53,767 nt of DNA from a virus. Numbering within the stretch: the stretch's first letter is position 1; each line of letters starts with the position of its first letter. The position numbers were made by a program, and so were the translations under genes. Below the pieces are notes generated by a model. It did no database searches and had not been told where the DNA came from. It worked only from the letters and a program-made list of their open reading frames with translations. Location: positions 1 to 53,767 of the IMG/VR virus record IMGVR_UViG_3300021963_000162. One strand, 5' to 3'. Shown in pieces: positions 12,905-21,155 of the stretch.

Positions 12905-14445
12905 TATTGTTTAGCCTTCTTGTTCATTGGACTTCTATCATCTTCTTTTTCTACATTAGGTGAAGCACCAGATGGTATATTGTTAATTACAATTGTATTG
13001 TTTCTTGTTGTTTGTGATTGAGCATTTAATTCTTTTTTCATTTGAGCATTTTCCTCAGAAGAAGATTTTAATGAACTGCCAGTTTTATTTGAAGAATGTG
13101 GTACATTAGTTCCTTTTTTAACACGCTCTGCCAATACATTTTCAAAATTTGAAGCCTTAATTTTTTTTAGTTCTTCATTGGTTTTACCATGTACTGGATC
13201 CGGCAATTTAGCGTCAATTAATGCTTGTTGTACAGTCATATCAGTATTTCTTCTGACATAAATTGCTTTAGCTCCACCTGCGCCAATATAATGAGCCATA
13301 TACTCATAACCAGGAGTAATTGGCACACCCAATCTTTTTAATGTTGCAATATCTTGTTCATGCAACTTCTTGTATAATTCTTCTTGTATATCTGGTGTGA
13401 ACTTTGTAGTTTTCATATCATAACCTTTTTGTTGCACCAGGCCTGGTTTGCCTTTGCTTCCAAATAAGGTTGAATTCATAAACTGATATTTACCCATAGC
13501 GCTAGTGCTAGGAGAAACTTTATTTCTTTCTTTGCCCAACATATCTATTTCTTCAAGTGTTAGGTCAGTCAAATCTCTTCCATTAAATCTTTTTTCTGGA
13601 CTAAGATTTTTACCACGAATTACTTTACCATTTTTATCTATTGAATCACCAAAAGTTATATTGTATTTTCCACCAGATTCTGCTGCGCCGATGCCAACAG
13701 AAGTTGCACCAGCAACTGCACCAACCGCAGCAACTTTAGGAATTATTGATGTTGGTGTTGCAACTGGCGGTGTTGGTGCAGGTGGTGTCGGTGCAGTTGT
13801 TACTGGTTTTGCAGTTGCAACTGGTTCATTTGTAATTTTTTTATTTGGTTTAGTTGCTGGTTTTTTAATTGCAGTATTAGGTTTTTTCGGTGATTCAACT
13901 GTTTTTGCTGGTTGGCTAGGTTTCTCTGGTATTTTTGTTGGTTGGCTAGGCTTTGCTGGTGGTTGAACAGGTGTACTAGGCTTTGCTGGTGGTTGAACAG
14001 GTGTACTAGGTTTTGCTGTTGATGTTACAGGTTCACCGCCTTTTGTTGGAGTTGTAGGTTGTTCTTTACCAGGTTCTTTTTTAAACCTACCTTTTTCATC
14101 ACGATAGACTTGACGAATTTCTTTTTTTGTTTTTCTACCAGTTAATGCTTTAATGATTTCCTGGTTTCTTTTATTTTTTTCCAGTTCTTCTTCTTCTAAA
14201 AAACTGTTAGCCATTTCATGGTTGAGTTTCTTATCCTCATCCATTATTTTCATCATCTTGTATATTTTACCTAAGACTTCAACTGGCGTTTCCTTTTCGT
14301 CAGCAACAAACTCTGATGTTGGTGTCTTAGTAATCAATTTCTTAACGGCTGAGAAAGACTTTTTAACACCAGTAAACGCAAGTTTGGCACCACTCATTGC
14401 CATTTTACTAACGGTACTTTTTGTTTCTTCTGATGGTGTTGCCAT
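12904..14445 (-). CDS. baseplate hub/tail protein with lysozyme-like muralytic domain
   Basis: A 513-residue protein with three parts. Residues 1-110 are helical and charged. Residues 115-235 form a Pro/Lys/Thr linker with repeated PSTPVQPPAK and PSQP units. From about 250 a transglycosylase-like domain begins: GAAESGGKYN carries the likely catalytic Glu, followed by SAMGKYQFMNSTLF, a motif of phage lysozyme/SLT enzymes, and AHYIGAGGA. The enzyme probably opens peptidoglycan during DNA entry. In T4 this activity is in gp5, but here the gp5 parts are separate genes. The tail end is Asn/Ser-rich. It could alternatively be the tape measure. Confidence 0.7.
   Translation of the reverse strand: MATPSEETKSTVSKMAMSGAKLAFTGVKKSFSAVKKLITKTPTSEFVADEKETPVEVLGKIYKMMKIMDEDKKLNHEMANSFLEEEELEKNKRNQEIIKALTGRKTKKEIRQVYRDEKGRFKKEPGKEQPTTPTKGGEPVTSTAKPSTPVQPPAKPSTPVQPPAKPSQPTKIPEKPSQPAKTVESPKKPNTAIKKPATKPNKKITNEPVATAKPVTTAPTPPAPTPPVATPTSIIPKVAAVGAVAGATSVGIGAAESGGKYNITFGDSIDKNGKVIRGKNLSPEKRFNGRDLTDLTLEEIDMLGKERNKVSPSTSAMGKYQFMNSTLFGSKGKPGLVQQKGYDMKTTKFTPDIQEELYKKLHEQDIATLKRLGVPITPGYEYMAHYIGAGGAKAIYVRRNTDMTVQQALIDAKLPDPVHGKTNEELKKIKASNFENVLAERVKKGTNVPHSSNKTGSSLKSSSEENAQMKKELNAQSQTTRNNTIVINNIPSGASPNVEKEDDRSPMNKKAKQ
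13951..14010 (-). repeat. perfect 30-base tandem repeat in the proline-rich linker
   Basis: The unit at 13951-13980 is repeated without change at 13981-14010. It encodes the ten-residue unit PSTPVQPPAK twice in frame. Degenerate GTTGGCTAGG copies flank it. Such a repeat can vary in copy number and change linker length without breaking the frame. Confidence 0.85.
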
Positions 14446-14446
14446 T

Positions 14447-14596
14447 TTACTTTCTCATTCGTTCTTTTATCTTTTGGTTTTCTTCCTCAATATATTGTAT
14501 CAACATTGCAACATAAATGTCCCTTTCCCATGGCATCATATTGTCTAATTCAAACAAACTATACTTATGGTGTTGCATCAATGAGAAATTCGTCAC
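14447..14596 (-). CDS. small gp51-like tail/baseplate assembly protein
   Basis: A 49-residue protein in the gap between gp26 and the hub gene. The core HHKYSLFELDNMMPWERDIY is, from memory, the signature of a short cyanophage protein at this position, often compared with gp51 (hub assembly). It is followed by an amphipathic EEENQKIKERMRK helix. GTG 14596 is chosen because a GAGAA ribosome site lies about 8 bases upstream and the extra TNFSLMQ fits the family; ATG 14578 would give 43 residues. Its place before hub and tape-measure-like genes is that of a tail assembly chaperone. Confidence 0.65.
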   Translation of the reverse strand: MTNFSLMQHHKYSLFELDNMMPWERDIYVAMLIQYIEEENQKIKERMRK

Positions 14597-14628
14597 ATAA
14601 TAATTTCTCAAATTGTCATGGCGAAAGG

Positions 14629-15354
14629 TTATCCGAAAAAACTTTCTAGGCCTTCTACATTAATCTCATGGTGAAAACCACATTTGCTGCAAGTCATTTC
14701 AACTTTCTCTTTTAACTTTGGTAAGTTATTAAAGAACTTTTCAATTTTTTCAAATTGTGCTTGATTTAAATTCTCAACAAACTCTACCATTTCTTCAATC
14801 GGTGTTTCGTGTGCGTAATAAAACTGGTCACCATCATAAATGTGTTCTATACTGCGAGCCAACATATTGAAGGTAATTTCAGTTTCATCTTCAATATTGA
14901 TTGAATCTTTAACAATAGAAAATTCAGGATACTTCATCTTAATTGAAAGTTTGTCTGTCAACTTAATGTCAGGTGAAATACTATCATCCATTTGAACTTT
15001 AATGTTTGTCAAATCAACTTTAGATTCCATTGTGTTACCACATTCTTTACCGTCAACTTCATTGTTGCAACGATACTTTGAATCAATCATTTCACCAACT
15101 GATTTTGCTCTCAAGTTGATAAAGTAATATTCTATGTCAACAATTGGTAATTTACCAATATCCACATTTTCAGTCAATGTACAATTATTTAAAATGTCAC
15201 TAATTGCATTGTGTACTGAACCAGAATCAGATGATTCCATGGCCATTAAAAGGTTTCTTTGTTCTTTAACTAGAAACGGACGAAATTTAATTTTCTTCTT
15301 TGAAACTGGTAAATCCAATTCATATGTTGGCACATCAATTTTTGGTAAAGCCAT
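14629..15354 (-). CDS. 26: gp26, baseplate hub subunit
   Basis: A 241-residue protein of the T4 gp26 family. It opens LPKIDVPTYELDLPVSKKKI and continues KFRPFLVKEQRNLLMAME, a conserved start in T4-like phages. Cysteine pairs (CNNEVDGKEC near residues 95-104 and CSKCGFHH near 224) suggest a bound zinc. T4 gp26 (208 residues) takes part in assembling the central hub of the baseplate. GGAG precedes the minus-strand ATG. Neighbours on both sides are tail genes. Confidence 0.85.
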   Translation of the reverse strand: MALPKIDVPTYELDLPVSKKKIKFRPFLVKEQRNLLMAMESSDSGSVHNAISDILNNCTLTENVDIGKLPIVDIEYYFINLRAKSVGEMIDSKYRCNNEVDGKECGNTMESKVDLTNIKVQMDDSISPDIKLTDKLSIKMKYPEFSIVKDSINIEDETEITFNMLARSIEHIYDGDQFYYAHETPIEEMVEFVENLNQAQFEKIEKFFNNLPKLKEKVEMTCSKCGFHHEINVEGLESFFG

Positions 15355-15374
15355 AATAACTCCTTATAGTAAAA

Positions 15375-15890
15375 TCAGTTTTGTTCCCATCGTGTGTACG
15401 CAAATGTCACAGCCAATTTATGGTAACCATCGGAACTCCAATCTAAATCAAGTTGATTGATAGATATTGGGTAAGCTTGAATAATACGAGCTGAGTAAGT
15501 CAGCCTATTAGTCAAATCATATTGATTAATCAACAAATCTGTTGAATATTCTTCTTTGTATTTGTAATTGTTAGTACTTTTTGGATTGATATATTCAAAC
15601 CAATCATCAAAAAAATACTTTTCAGCCATATCACCACTAACAATAAAAGTCAAATCTAAGTCATTGTATGTGGTAAGATATGGAAATTTTTCAACTGGAC
15701 CATATGTTCTTTGGTCCGCTGTGGCAAAGGTGCGACCTGGAAGTTGAGCAGCCTCACAACGATATGCCAATTGAACCATATTGTAGATTGAACCTAGGCC
15801 TGCTGGCGGAAACAAATAAACATCAAAACGATTAGGTCTTGATAGTTCTGTCCTGAAACTTGATTTAAAATTATCTAAACTCTTGAACAT
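15375..15890 (-). CDS. tail-tube-like baseplate protein (gp54/gp19 fold)
   Basis: A 171-residue protein with the tube-protein pattern: SRPNRFDVYLFPPAG near residue 18, CEAAQLPGRTFAT near 45, YLTTYNDLDLTFIVSGDM, DDWFEYINP, and a C-terminal DGYHKLAVTFAYTRWEQN. This conserved layout is typical of cyanophage proteins related to tail-tube and tube-initiator subunits (gp19, gp54). Since it sits among baseplate genes rather than next to the sheath gene, a gp54-like tube-initiator role is likelier than the main tube. T4 gp54 is longer (320), so identity is not certain. Stop and start overlap the upstream gene. Confidence 0.65.
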   Translation of the reverse strand: MFKSLDNFKSSFRTELSRPNRFDVYLFPPAGLGSIYNMVQLAYRCEAAQLPGRTFATADQRTYGPVEKFPYLTTYNDLDLTFIVSGDMAEKYFFDDWFEYINPKSTNNYKYKEEYSTDLLINQYDLTNRLTYSARIIQAYPISINQLDLDWSSDGYHKLAVTFAYTRWEQN

Positions 15891-16510
15891 TAATTTTTCC
15901 TTATTTCTGCAACCGATTCTTTCCAGACCGTATTAACTGGTGTTTTCTTGAATTGTTGTACTGGCAAGTATGTTGCAATGTCCCATTCGTTTGGTTGAAC
16001 CGCAAGAATTCTTGATTTTATATGTGTATACAGATACTTTTTAATACAAGGTCTGAATTCTTTATATCTACTAGATGCGTTCAAAATTGGATATGTGATA
16101 CGAATTCTTTTAATTTCATCTTCATCATTGTATAATGCTAATGGCATTAACTTACGCAAAAAATTCACTCTATATTTGATTGGCAAATAATGTAAGTTTA
16201 AACCAAGAAAACCATCAGCCTCTCTTTTCAATGGCATCACTAAAGGAAAACGGTCATAATATGGTAATTCATTTTTTCCTAGTGGGTCATATACAAAATA
16301 ATATAAACCACCCATTAAAAACTTCTGACGGTCTGACGGCCTTGTAAATCTGGTTTTTTCTTTGGTTATAGGAACAATCAAACGAGTTGGGTTACGCAAC
16401 TCAGCAACTTTTTTAGTCAACCAAAGTGCAGATTCACGGCTCATCGTCTGCATATCTTTTGCAGATTTTTCCCCGGCCAGGCTTGTAAGTATAGATGGTT
16501 TTATTGTCAT
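15890..16510 (-). CDS. conserved T4-like structural-region protein
   Basis: A 206-residue protein with strong conservation features: GGLYYFVYDPLGKNELPYYD (about residues 68-87), FPLVMPLKREADGFLGLNLH, then SSRYKEFRPCIKKYL and AVQPNEWDIATYLPVQQF. From memory this is a widespread protein of cyanophage-type T4-like genomes, located between gp4 and tail-tube genes, with no settled function. No signal peptide or membrane segment. The placement suggests a virion or assembly role. Confidence 0.7.
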   Translation of the reverse strand: MTIKPSILTSLAGEKSAKDMQTMSRESALWLTKKVAELRNPTRLIVPITKEKTRFTRPSDRQKFLMGGLYYFVYDPLGKNELPYYDRFPLVMPLKREADGFLGLNLHYLPIKYRVNFLRKLMPLALYNDEDEIKRIRITYPILNASSRYKEFRPCIKKYLYTHIKSRILAVQPNEWDIATYLPVQQFKKTPVNTVWKESVAEIRKN

Positions 16511-16521
16511 GGTCTATTTAG

Positions 16522-16956
16522 TTATAGACCTAGGTGGTCTTCCGTGATAAGTTTGAATTCCCAGCCACGATCCAAACAATATTCTGTGGCCGCCTTGAAT
16601 TTGGCCTGATTGACACCCCATGTAGTAACTTCTGTGATGTATCTTTTAGTAACTCGCCTTTGTGGTATTGGTGGTTGTGTTTGTTTCTTTGGTTTGACTT
16701 CTAACATCATGGTTCTAAGTTGACCGTTTTTGTCTTTAACTTTAACAACGAAATCTGGAAAGTATCTGTGCCAACGGCCATCAACTGGAGAAATATACGG
16801 AATGATAATTTCCTCTGAAGCCCAAGAGACAATATTTGGATTTTTGTCGAGCCAATTCATCACTCTAGCTTCCCAACTTGAGCGATAAATGATGTTTTTA
16901 TAATCCCCAACATATTTTTGTGGGTTTGTGGGCTTGAATGTTCCTGAATATGCCAT
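16522..16956 (-). CDS. 4: gp4 (gp50), head completion protein
   Basis: A 144-residue protein matching the gp4 head-completion family: YRSSWEARVMNWLDKNP, IVSWASEEIIIPYISP, then HRYFPDFVV and MMLEVKPKKQ. Glu29, Asp68 and Glu86-Val-Lys88 form a TnsA/PD-(D/E)XK-like nuclease triad, a known relation of this family. In T4 it acts on filled heads before tail joining. It is the first gene of the minus-strand operon, and its start codon abuts the divergent gp48 transcription region. Confidence 0.9.
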   Translation of the reverse strand: MAYSGTFKPTNPQKYVGDYKNIIYRSSWEARVMNWLDKNPNIVSWASEEIIIPYISPVDGRWHRYFPDFVVKVKDKNGQLRTMMLEVKPKKQTQPPIPQRRVTKRYITEVTTWGVNQAKFKAATEYCLDRGWEFKLITEDHLGL

Positions 16957-16961
16957 AAATA
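16955..16961 (+). promoter_or_regulatory. candidate late promoter for the baseplate operon (ATAAATA)
   Basis: ATAAATA, 30 bases before the gp48 start, overlapping the start codon of the divergent gp4 gene. AGGA at 16982-16985 follows as ribosome site. Both operons must begin within about 35 bases of each other; no clear minus-strand promoter was found. Confidence 0.5.
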
Positions 16962-16991
16962 CTATATATAACTTTTTTCAACAGGAAAAAA

Positions 16992-18020
16992 ATGGCAACA
17001 CCACAATTAGTTGAATCCGGCGAACAAATGGTAAATAATACCAATGCCAGTATTTTATCGGCGGTAACTACTGGACCAACTTCTGCTTTGTACAAAAGCA
17101 AGTACAATACATTCAATTTAAAATATCCAAGAGATTTAGATTCTTCAACCAAAGGACACTCTGTGAGGTTTGATATCTATGAATCTTTGCCAGCAGACTT
17201 AACTGCTTTGAAAGAAGGTTTCAATAAAGCTGTTAGTTATGGTTTAAATACAACAGGGGCAGAAGCAACATCAGACCTTGGCAACGTTGCCACCAAAGCT
17301 TGGGATGCAACTAAAGAAGCCTACAACCAAATAGGTGGAAATCTACAAAAAGCCATTAATTCTGGAGATCCAGGTGGTGCTTTAGGTGAAACTGTAAGTA
17401 GTGGATTAAATAGTGCCGTAGGTTTTGTAAAAAGAAATGTATCAAAATCTTCTGTTGGAGCAATCACACTTTATATGCCAGAAACACTTGAATTTAATTA
17501 TGCTGCACAATATAATAATTTAAGTTTGGCAACTGCTGCAGAATCAGTGAGTGGTGTTGCTTCTGCTTTAACTTCTATTTTAAATAGAGGTGCAGTAAAA
17601 TTAGGTTTAAATTATGCGGGTTATGTTTTTAACCCACAAGAACAAGTGTTGTTTGAAGGTATAGACTTTAGAACTTACAATATGTCTTTTACATTTACAC
17701 CATACTCACAACAAGAAGCAGAAGAAGTTAGAAACATCATTAAGAATTTCAGAAAATATGCTGCACCAGAGTTGATTACAAAATCAGCAGGTTTCTTTAT
17801 GACACCTCCAGCAATTTTTCAAATAAGTTTTCTCAACCGAGGTCAAGAAAACGCAAACATAAACAAATTGAAACAAAGTGTATTACAAAATATTGATGTT
17901 AATTATGCACCGAACGGATGGTCTGCACATGAAGATGGTGCACCAGTACAAACAACATTAACACTACAATTCAAAGAAATTGAACTAGTAGATAAAGCAG
18001 CAATTGATAGCGGATACTAA
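16992..18020 (+). CDS. 48: gp48, baseplate tail-tube cap
   Basis: A 342-residue protein of the gp48 type. The centre holds SVGAITLYMPETLEFNYAAQ (about residue 155), followed by EGIDFRTYNMSFTFTPYSQQ and EAEEVRNIIKNFRKYAAPEL, a conserved block in tube-cap proteins that share the tail-tube fold. The region 70-145 is helical and Ala/Gly-rich. Gp48 closes the baseplate and starts tube growth together with gp54. It begins the plus-strand baseplate operon, with gp53 directly after it. Confidence 0.85.
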   Translation: MATPQLVESGEQMVNNTNASILSAVTTGPTSALYKSKYNTFNLKYPRDLDSSTKGHSVRFDIYESLPADLTALKEGFNKAVSYGLNTTGAEATSDLGNVATKAWDATKEAYNQIGGNLQKAINSGDPGGALGETVSSGLNSAVGFVKRNVSKSSVGAITLYMPETLEFNYAAQYNNLSLATAAESVSGVASALTSILNRGAVKLGLNYAGYVFNPQEQVLFEGIDFRTYNMSFTFTPYSQQEAEEVRNIIKNFRKYAAPELITKSAGFFMTPPAIFQISFLNRGQENANINKLKQSVLQNIDVNYAPNGWSAHEDGAPVQTTLTLQFKEIELVDKAAIDSGY

Positions 18021-18021
18021 A

Positions 18022-18621
18022 ATGAAATATTTTGAAACATTACCAAAAATAGTCGTTACTGAAAATAAAGTATCTAAAGTATTCACAAACCTTTTGGCAA
18101 GAACAAATGTCATTCAAGGTTTGATAAACAACCCACTGTTGTTTTACACATATGACATTCAGGAATCAGATACTCCTGAAATAATTGCTCACAAATACTA
18201 TGATGATATTGATAGGTATTGGATTGTTCTACTGGTCAATCAAATATTCGATCCACAATGGAACTGGCCATTAACACCAACTAATTTTGACAAATATGTT
18301 TTAGCTAAGTATGATGGTTCACTGGACAATATACATCACTATGAAAAAATCGTAACAAAAACAAACAGGAGTCCATTGGGATCAACAATAACTGTTGACA
18401 CCGAAATAATTTCTGAAGAAACTTACGATGATTTACCATACAATTCTGACAATACCTATACAATAGGTTCTGAAATTGTAGATGTTAACATCAAAACTAA
18501 AATTGTGACAATTCGTGAATATGAACTTGAATTAAATGAATCAAAGAGAAATATAAAATTGTTGAATGTAGACTATGTTCAAAAAATCGAAAGTGAATTG
18601 TTTAATTTGATGAGTAGGTAA
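18022..18621 (+). CDS. 53: gp53, baseplate wedge subunit
   Basis: A 199-residue gp53-like wedge protein. It starts MKYFETLPKIVV; ATG 18022 is used because it follows the gp48 stop by one base, whereas a longer reading begins inside gp48. The LysM-like segment YDIQESDTPEIIAHKYYDDI with DRYWIVLLVNQIFDPQWNWP (residues 45-90) is typical of the family. Gp53 joins wedges around the hub. Position between gp48 and hub genes fits. Confidence 0.85.
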   Translation: MKYFETLPKIVVTENKVSKVFTNLLARTNVIQGLINNPLLFYTYDIQESDTPEIIAHKYYDDIDRYWIVLLVNQIFDPQWNWPLTPTNFDKYVLAKYDGSLDNIHHYEKIVTKTNRSPLGSTITVDTEIISEETYDDLPYNSDNTYTIGSEIVDVNIKTKIVTIREYELELNESKRNIKLLNVDYVQKIESELFNLMSR

Positions 18622-18622
18622 T

Positions 18623-19921
18623 ATGGAAGATATAGATAGAAATTTATTTCCCCAGTCGATAAGTGTTAATGACTTAACCATATATCCGGCGAATAAACAA
18701 CCACAAAATATTAAATCTCTTTTGGTCGATTTGTCTTATTTTGAGGACATTTATAGTTTTGCAATTTCTGGTTATGTAAAATTAAGAGATGCAACAGGCA
18801 TTATTGAAAAACTAAATTTGTCTGGAAACGAAACAATATCTTTATCTTTTGACACATCAAGCACTGGTACACGAAAGAAACAGTTTTTTAAATTGTATAC
18901 TATCCCTAGTAGACAACCTATTGGACCAATGAACAGTGAGTTTATTAAATTGTATTTTTGTTCGGAAGAATTGTTGTTGTCTGAACAAATAAAGGTAACA
19001 AAAGCATATTCAACAGAAATATCCAATATTGTTAGAAATATATTGAGTGAAAAATTAAGGGTTCAAAAACCCATGTTTATAGATTCCACAACAGGAACCT
19101 ATAACTTTAACATACCGACATTGAAACCATTTGAAGCAATTAGTTGGTTGTCAATCTATGCACGACCAACATATAATAATTTGATTGGTGCAGATATGTT
19201 ATTCTATGAAAATAAAGATGGGTTTTATTTCAAATCTTTAAGTAACTTATATCAACAACAAATATATAGAACATACAAATATCAACAACAAAATGTAAGC
19301 AAATCAACTTTACCTGAATCCAGCATCACTGTTTTGGATTTTGAATTCGTTAAAGCATTTAACTCGTTGGAAGATATTGAAGCAGGAACTTTTGCAAATA
19401 GGTTGATTACTTTAGACCCATTGACGAGAAAAGTGAATGTCAAAGATTTTAAATATAGTGATTATGGCGGTAAAAAATTAAATGAAGGTACTGTTTTAGA
19501 AGAAACACAAAACAGATTAGGAAAAACGCAAAGTGAAGCCGTGACAGGAAAAATTAAACTTGCAATATCCAATTCAGACCAAAGAAAAAAGTCTTGGGCT
19601 CAAAATGCACAAAACAATAGTGTGGCACCTGACATTTTTGTTGAAACATTCATTCCTAATAGAACCGCACAAATGGCTTTGGCAAATTACACATTGGTCA
19701 AAATAAAAATACCTTGTGACCCAGGTTTAAAAGTTGGTGATGTAATTAACTTTCAATTACCATCTATTTCCAGTAAAGAATTAGATATGACTTATTCTGG
19801 CAGATATTTGGTGACCGCAATACGACACATTATAAGGTCAGAAGGTGGTTCCGAATCTGTATTGGAAATAGCAAAAGATAGTGAAACAAATAGAATTGTA
19901 GCAAACAACCCCTTAGGATGA
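18623..19921 (+). CDS. baseplate hub protein (gp27/VgrG-like, putative)
   Basis: A 432-residue protein. Features of gp27/VgrG/gp44-type hub proteins are visible: an N-terminal sandwich (LLVDLSYFEDIYSFAISGYV), a helical insert SNIVRNILSEKL, a Phe-rich FEAISWLSIYARP segment near 170, and a C-terminal PCDPGLKVGDVINFQLPS part with SGRYLVTAIRHII. The next gene encodes an OB-fold like the gp5 N-terminal domain, and gp27 binds gp5 in T4. The assignment rests on fold-like pattern and context. Confidence 0.65.
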   Translation: MEDIDRNLFPQSISVNDLTIYPANKQPQNIKSLLVDLSYFEDIYSFAISGYVKLRDATGIIEKLNLSGNETISLSFDTSSTGTRKKQFFKLYTIPSRQPIGPMNSEFIKLYFCSEELLLSEQIKVTKAYSTEISNIVRNILSEKLRVQKPMFIDSTTGTYNFNIPTLKPFEAISWLSIYARPTYNNLIGADMLFYENKDGFYFKSLSNLYQQQIYRTYKYQQQNVSKSTLPESSITVLDFEFVKAFNSLEDIEAGTFANRLITLDPLTRKVNVKDFKYSDYGGKKLNEGTVLEETQNRLGKTQSEAVTGKIKLAISNSDQRKKSWAQNAQNNSVAPDIFVETFIPNRTAQMALANYTLVKIKIPCDPGLKVGDVINFQLPSISSKELDMTYSGRYLVTAIRHIIRSEGGSESVLEIAKDSETNRIVANNPLG

Positions 19922-19928
19922 TTAGAAG

Positions 19929-20246
19929 ATGCAAAACTTTTTAGGAAAAGATAGTTTTATATGGTGGGTGGGAGAAATAGTGGACCGTATGGATCCATTG
20001 GGATTAGGCCGTTGTAAGGTTCGTATCTTTGGTTGGCATACAGACGGTTCTGAAACATCCAAGATAGAAATAAAAGTAGAAGATTTACCTTGGGCGATGC
20101 CTTTGTTGCCATTGAATAACAGAAATTCTTTTTCTTCACCTTTAGTTGGTGACTGGGTAGTTGGATTTTTCTTTGATGGTGAAGCAGGACAATTTCCAGT
20201 TATGATGGGTGTGTTACCTGCGTTCAATCCAAACACACAAAAATGA
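19929..20246 (+). CDS. 5: gp5 OB-fold domain as a separate small protein
   Basis: A 105-residue protein that consists of the OB-fold of the spike protein gp5: FIWWVGEIVDRMDPLGLGRC, KVRIFGWHTDG, DLPWAMPLLPLNN and VGDWVVGFFFDG. In T4 this fold is the N-terminal domain of gp5 and seats the spike in the gp27 ring. The lysozyme and beta-helix parts are absent. A spike-like gene follows after one unrecognised gene, and a muralytic domain is in the minus-strand operon. Thus the OB-fold is likely a free hub ring. Confidence 0.82.
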   Translation: MQNFLGKDSFIWWVGEIVDRMDPLGLGRCKVRIFGWHTDGSETSKIEIKVEDLPWAMPLLPLNNRNSFSSPLVGDWVVGFFFDGEAGQFPVMMGVLPAFNPNTQK

Positions 20247-20253
20247 GGACAAA

Positions 20254-21153
20254 ATGGGATATTCAACATCAGTAAATTTAGGCGATACCGAAATTATCAA
20301 TTTTAAGGTGGTGGAGAGATTTTCACCAAATTCACCTTTTGCAGCATTGTCAAAAAGACCAGATGTACAGACAACACCACAGTTGGCCAGAGGGTATATG
20401 CCTGGTTCTTCAATTGATTTATTAAATAATAATCTGTCTCATGTTTGTGATTTTAAATTTATATTTAATTTACAAGGTAACCTTAGTCTAGGCATATTGA
20501 GTCCTGTTGAAGCTTTACAAAAGGCTATTAGAGGTGCAAAATTAAAGGCAGCAAATACACTAAGAAGTCTAGTACAAGATGGAGTTCAAGCCTTTAGAAA
20601 AGCATTAGATTTCATCATTAAAGCTTTAGGTTTGGATCCAAGTGGTGAGATATCTTATTATTGGTCATTGGGTAAAGACATAGTAAGAAAAATCAATGAA
20701 GTTATAGAATTCATTGCAGAAAAAGTTGAAATTGTTTTGGAATATATATTTTTGGCTCAACAAATTAAAGAATTAGTTGAATGGATTTTGAGTTTACCAG
20801 ATAAATTAAAAGCATTGTTAGCGGAATGTATTAAAAATTTTACAAATTCAATTCAACAAGTTGCAACAAGCATTGGTTCTATACCAGAACAAATTGCGAG
20901 TTTGACTGAAGCGCAAACACAATCAATTGCCAACGAATTCACACAAGCATCAAATTTACTATTAACTTCTGTCACAGAATCACAGAGCACTTCGGGTATA
21001 CCACCAGCAGTTTCAATGGCACTAAGTAAAGGCACAACGGATCCTGAACATATTGGTTTAATCAATAAATATATAATTGATTCCACACCTAGTGCAGATA
21101 GTCTTACATCAAATACGACTTCTTATCAATTCTCAACATCGCAATCACCATAA
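20254..21153 (+). CDS. unrecognised hub-region structural protein
   Basis: A 299-residue protein. ATG 20254 is used because GAGGA is 4 bases upstream and it follows the gp5-like stop by 7 bases. Residues 1-90 form a beta-rich head (MGYSTSVNLGDTEIINFKVV). Residues 95-215 are a long helical, hydrophobic region with several Leu/Ile-rich stretches (ALDFIIKALGL, VEIVLEYIFLAQQIKELVEW). The C-terminus is Ser/Thr-rich. It lies between the OB-fold and spike genes, so it may connect them or be a tip or inner-tube protein. No family recognised. Confidence 0.7.
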   Translation: MGYSTSVNLGDTEIINFKVVERFSPNSPFAALSKRPDVQTTPQLARGYMPGSSIDLLNNNLSHVCDFKFIFNLQGNLSLGILSPVEALQKAIRGAKLKAANTLRSLVQDGVQAFRKALDFIIKALGLDPSGEISYYWSLGKDIVRKINEVIEFIAEKVEIVLEYIFLAQQIKELVEWILSLPDKLKALLAECIKNFTNSIQQVATSIGSIPEQIASLTEAQTQSIANEFTQASNLLLTSVTESQSTSGIPPAVSMALSKGTTDPEHIGLINKYIIDSTPSADSLTSNTTSYQFSTSQSP

Positions 21154-21155
21154 TT

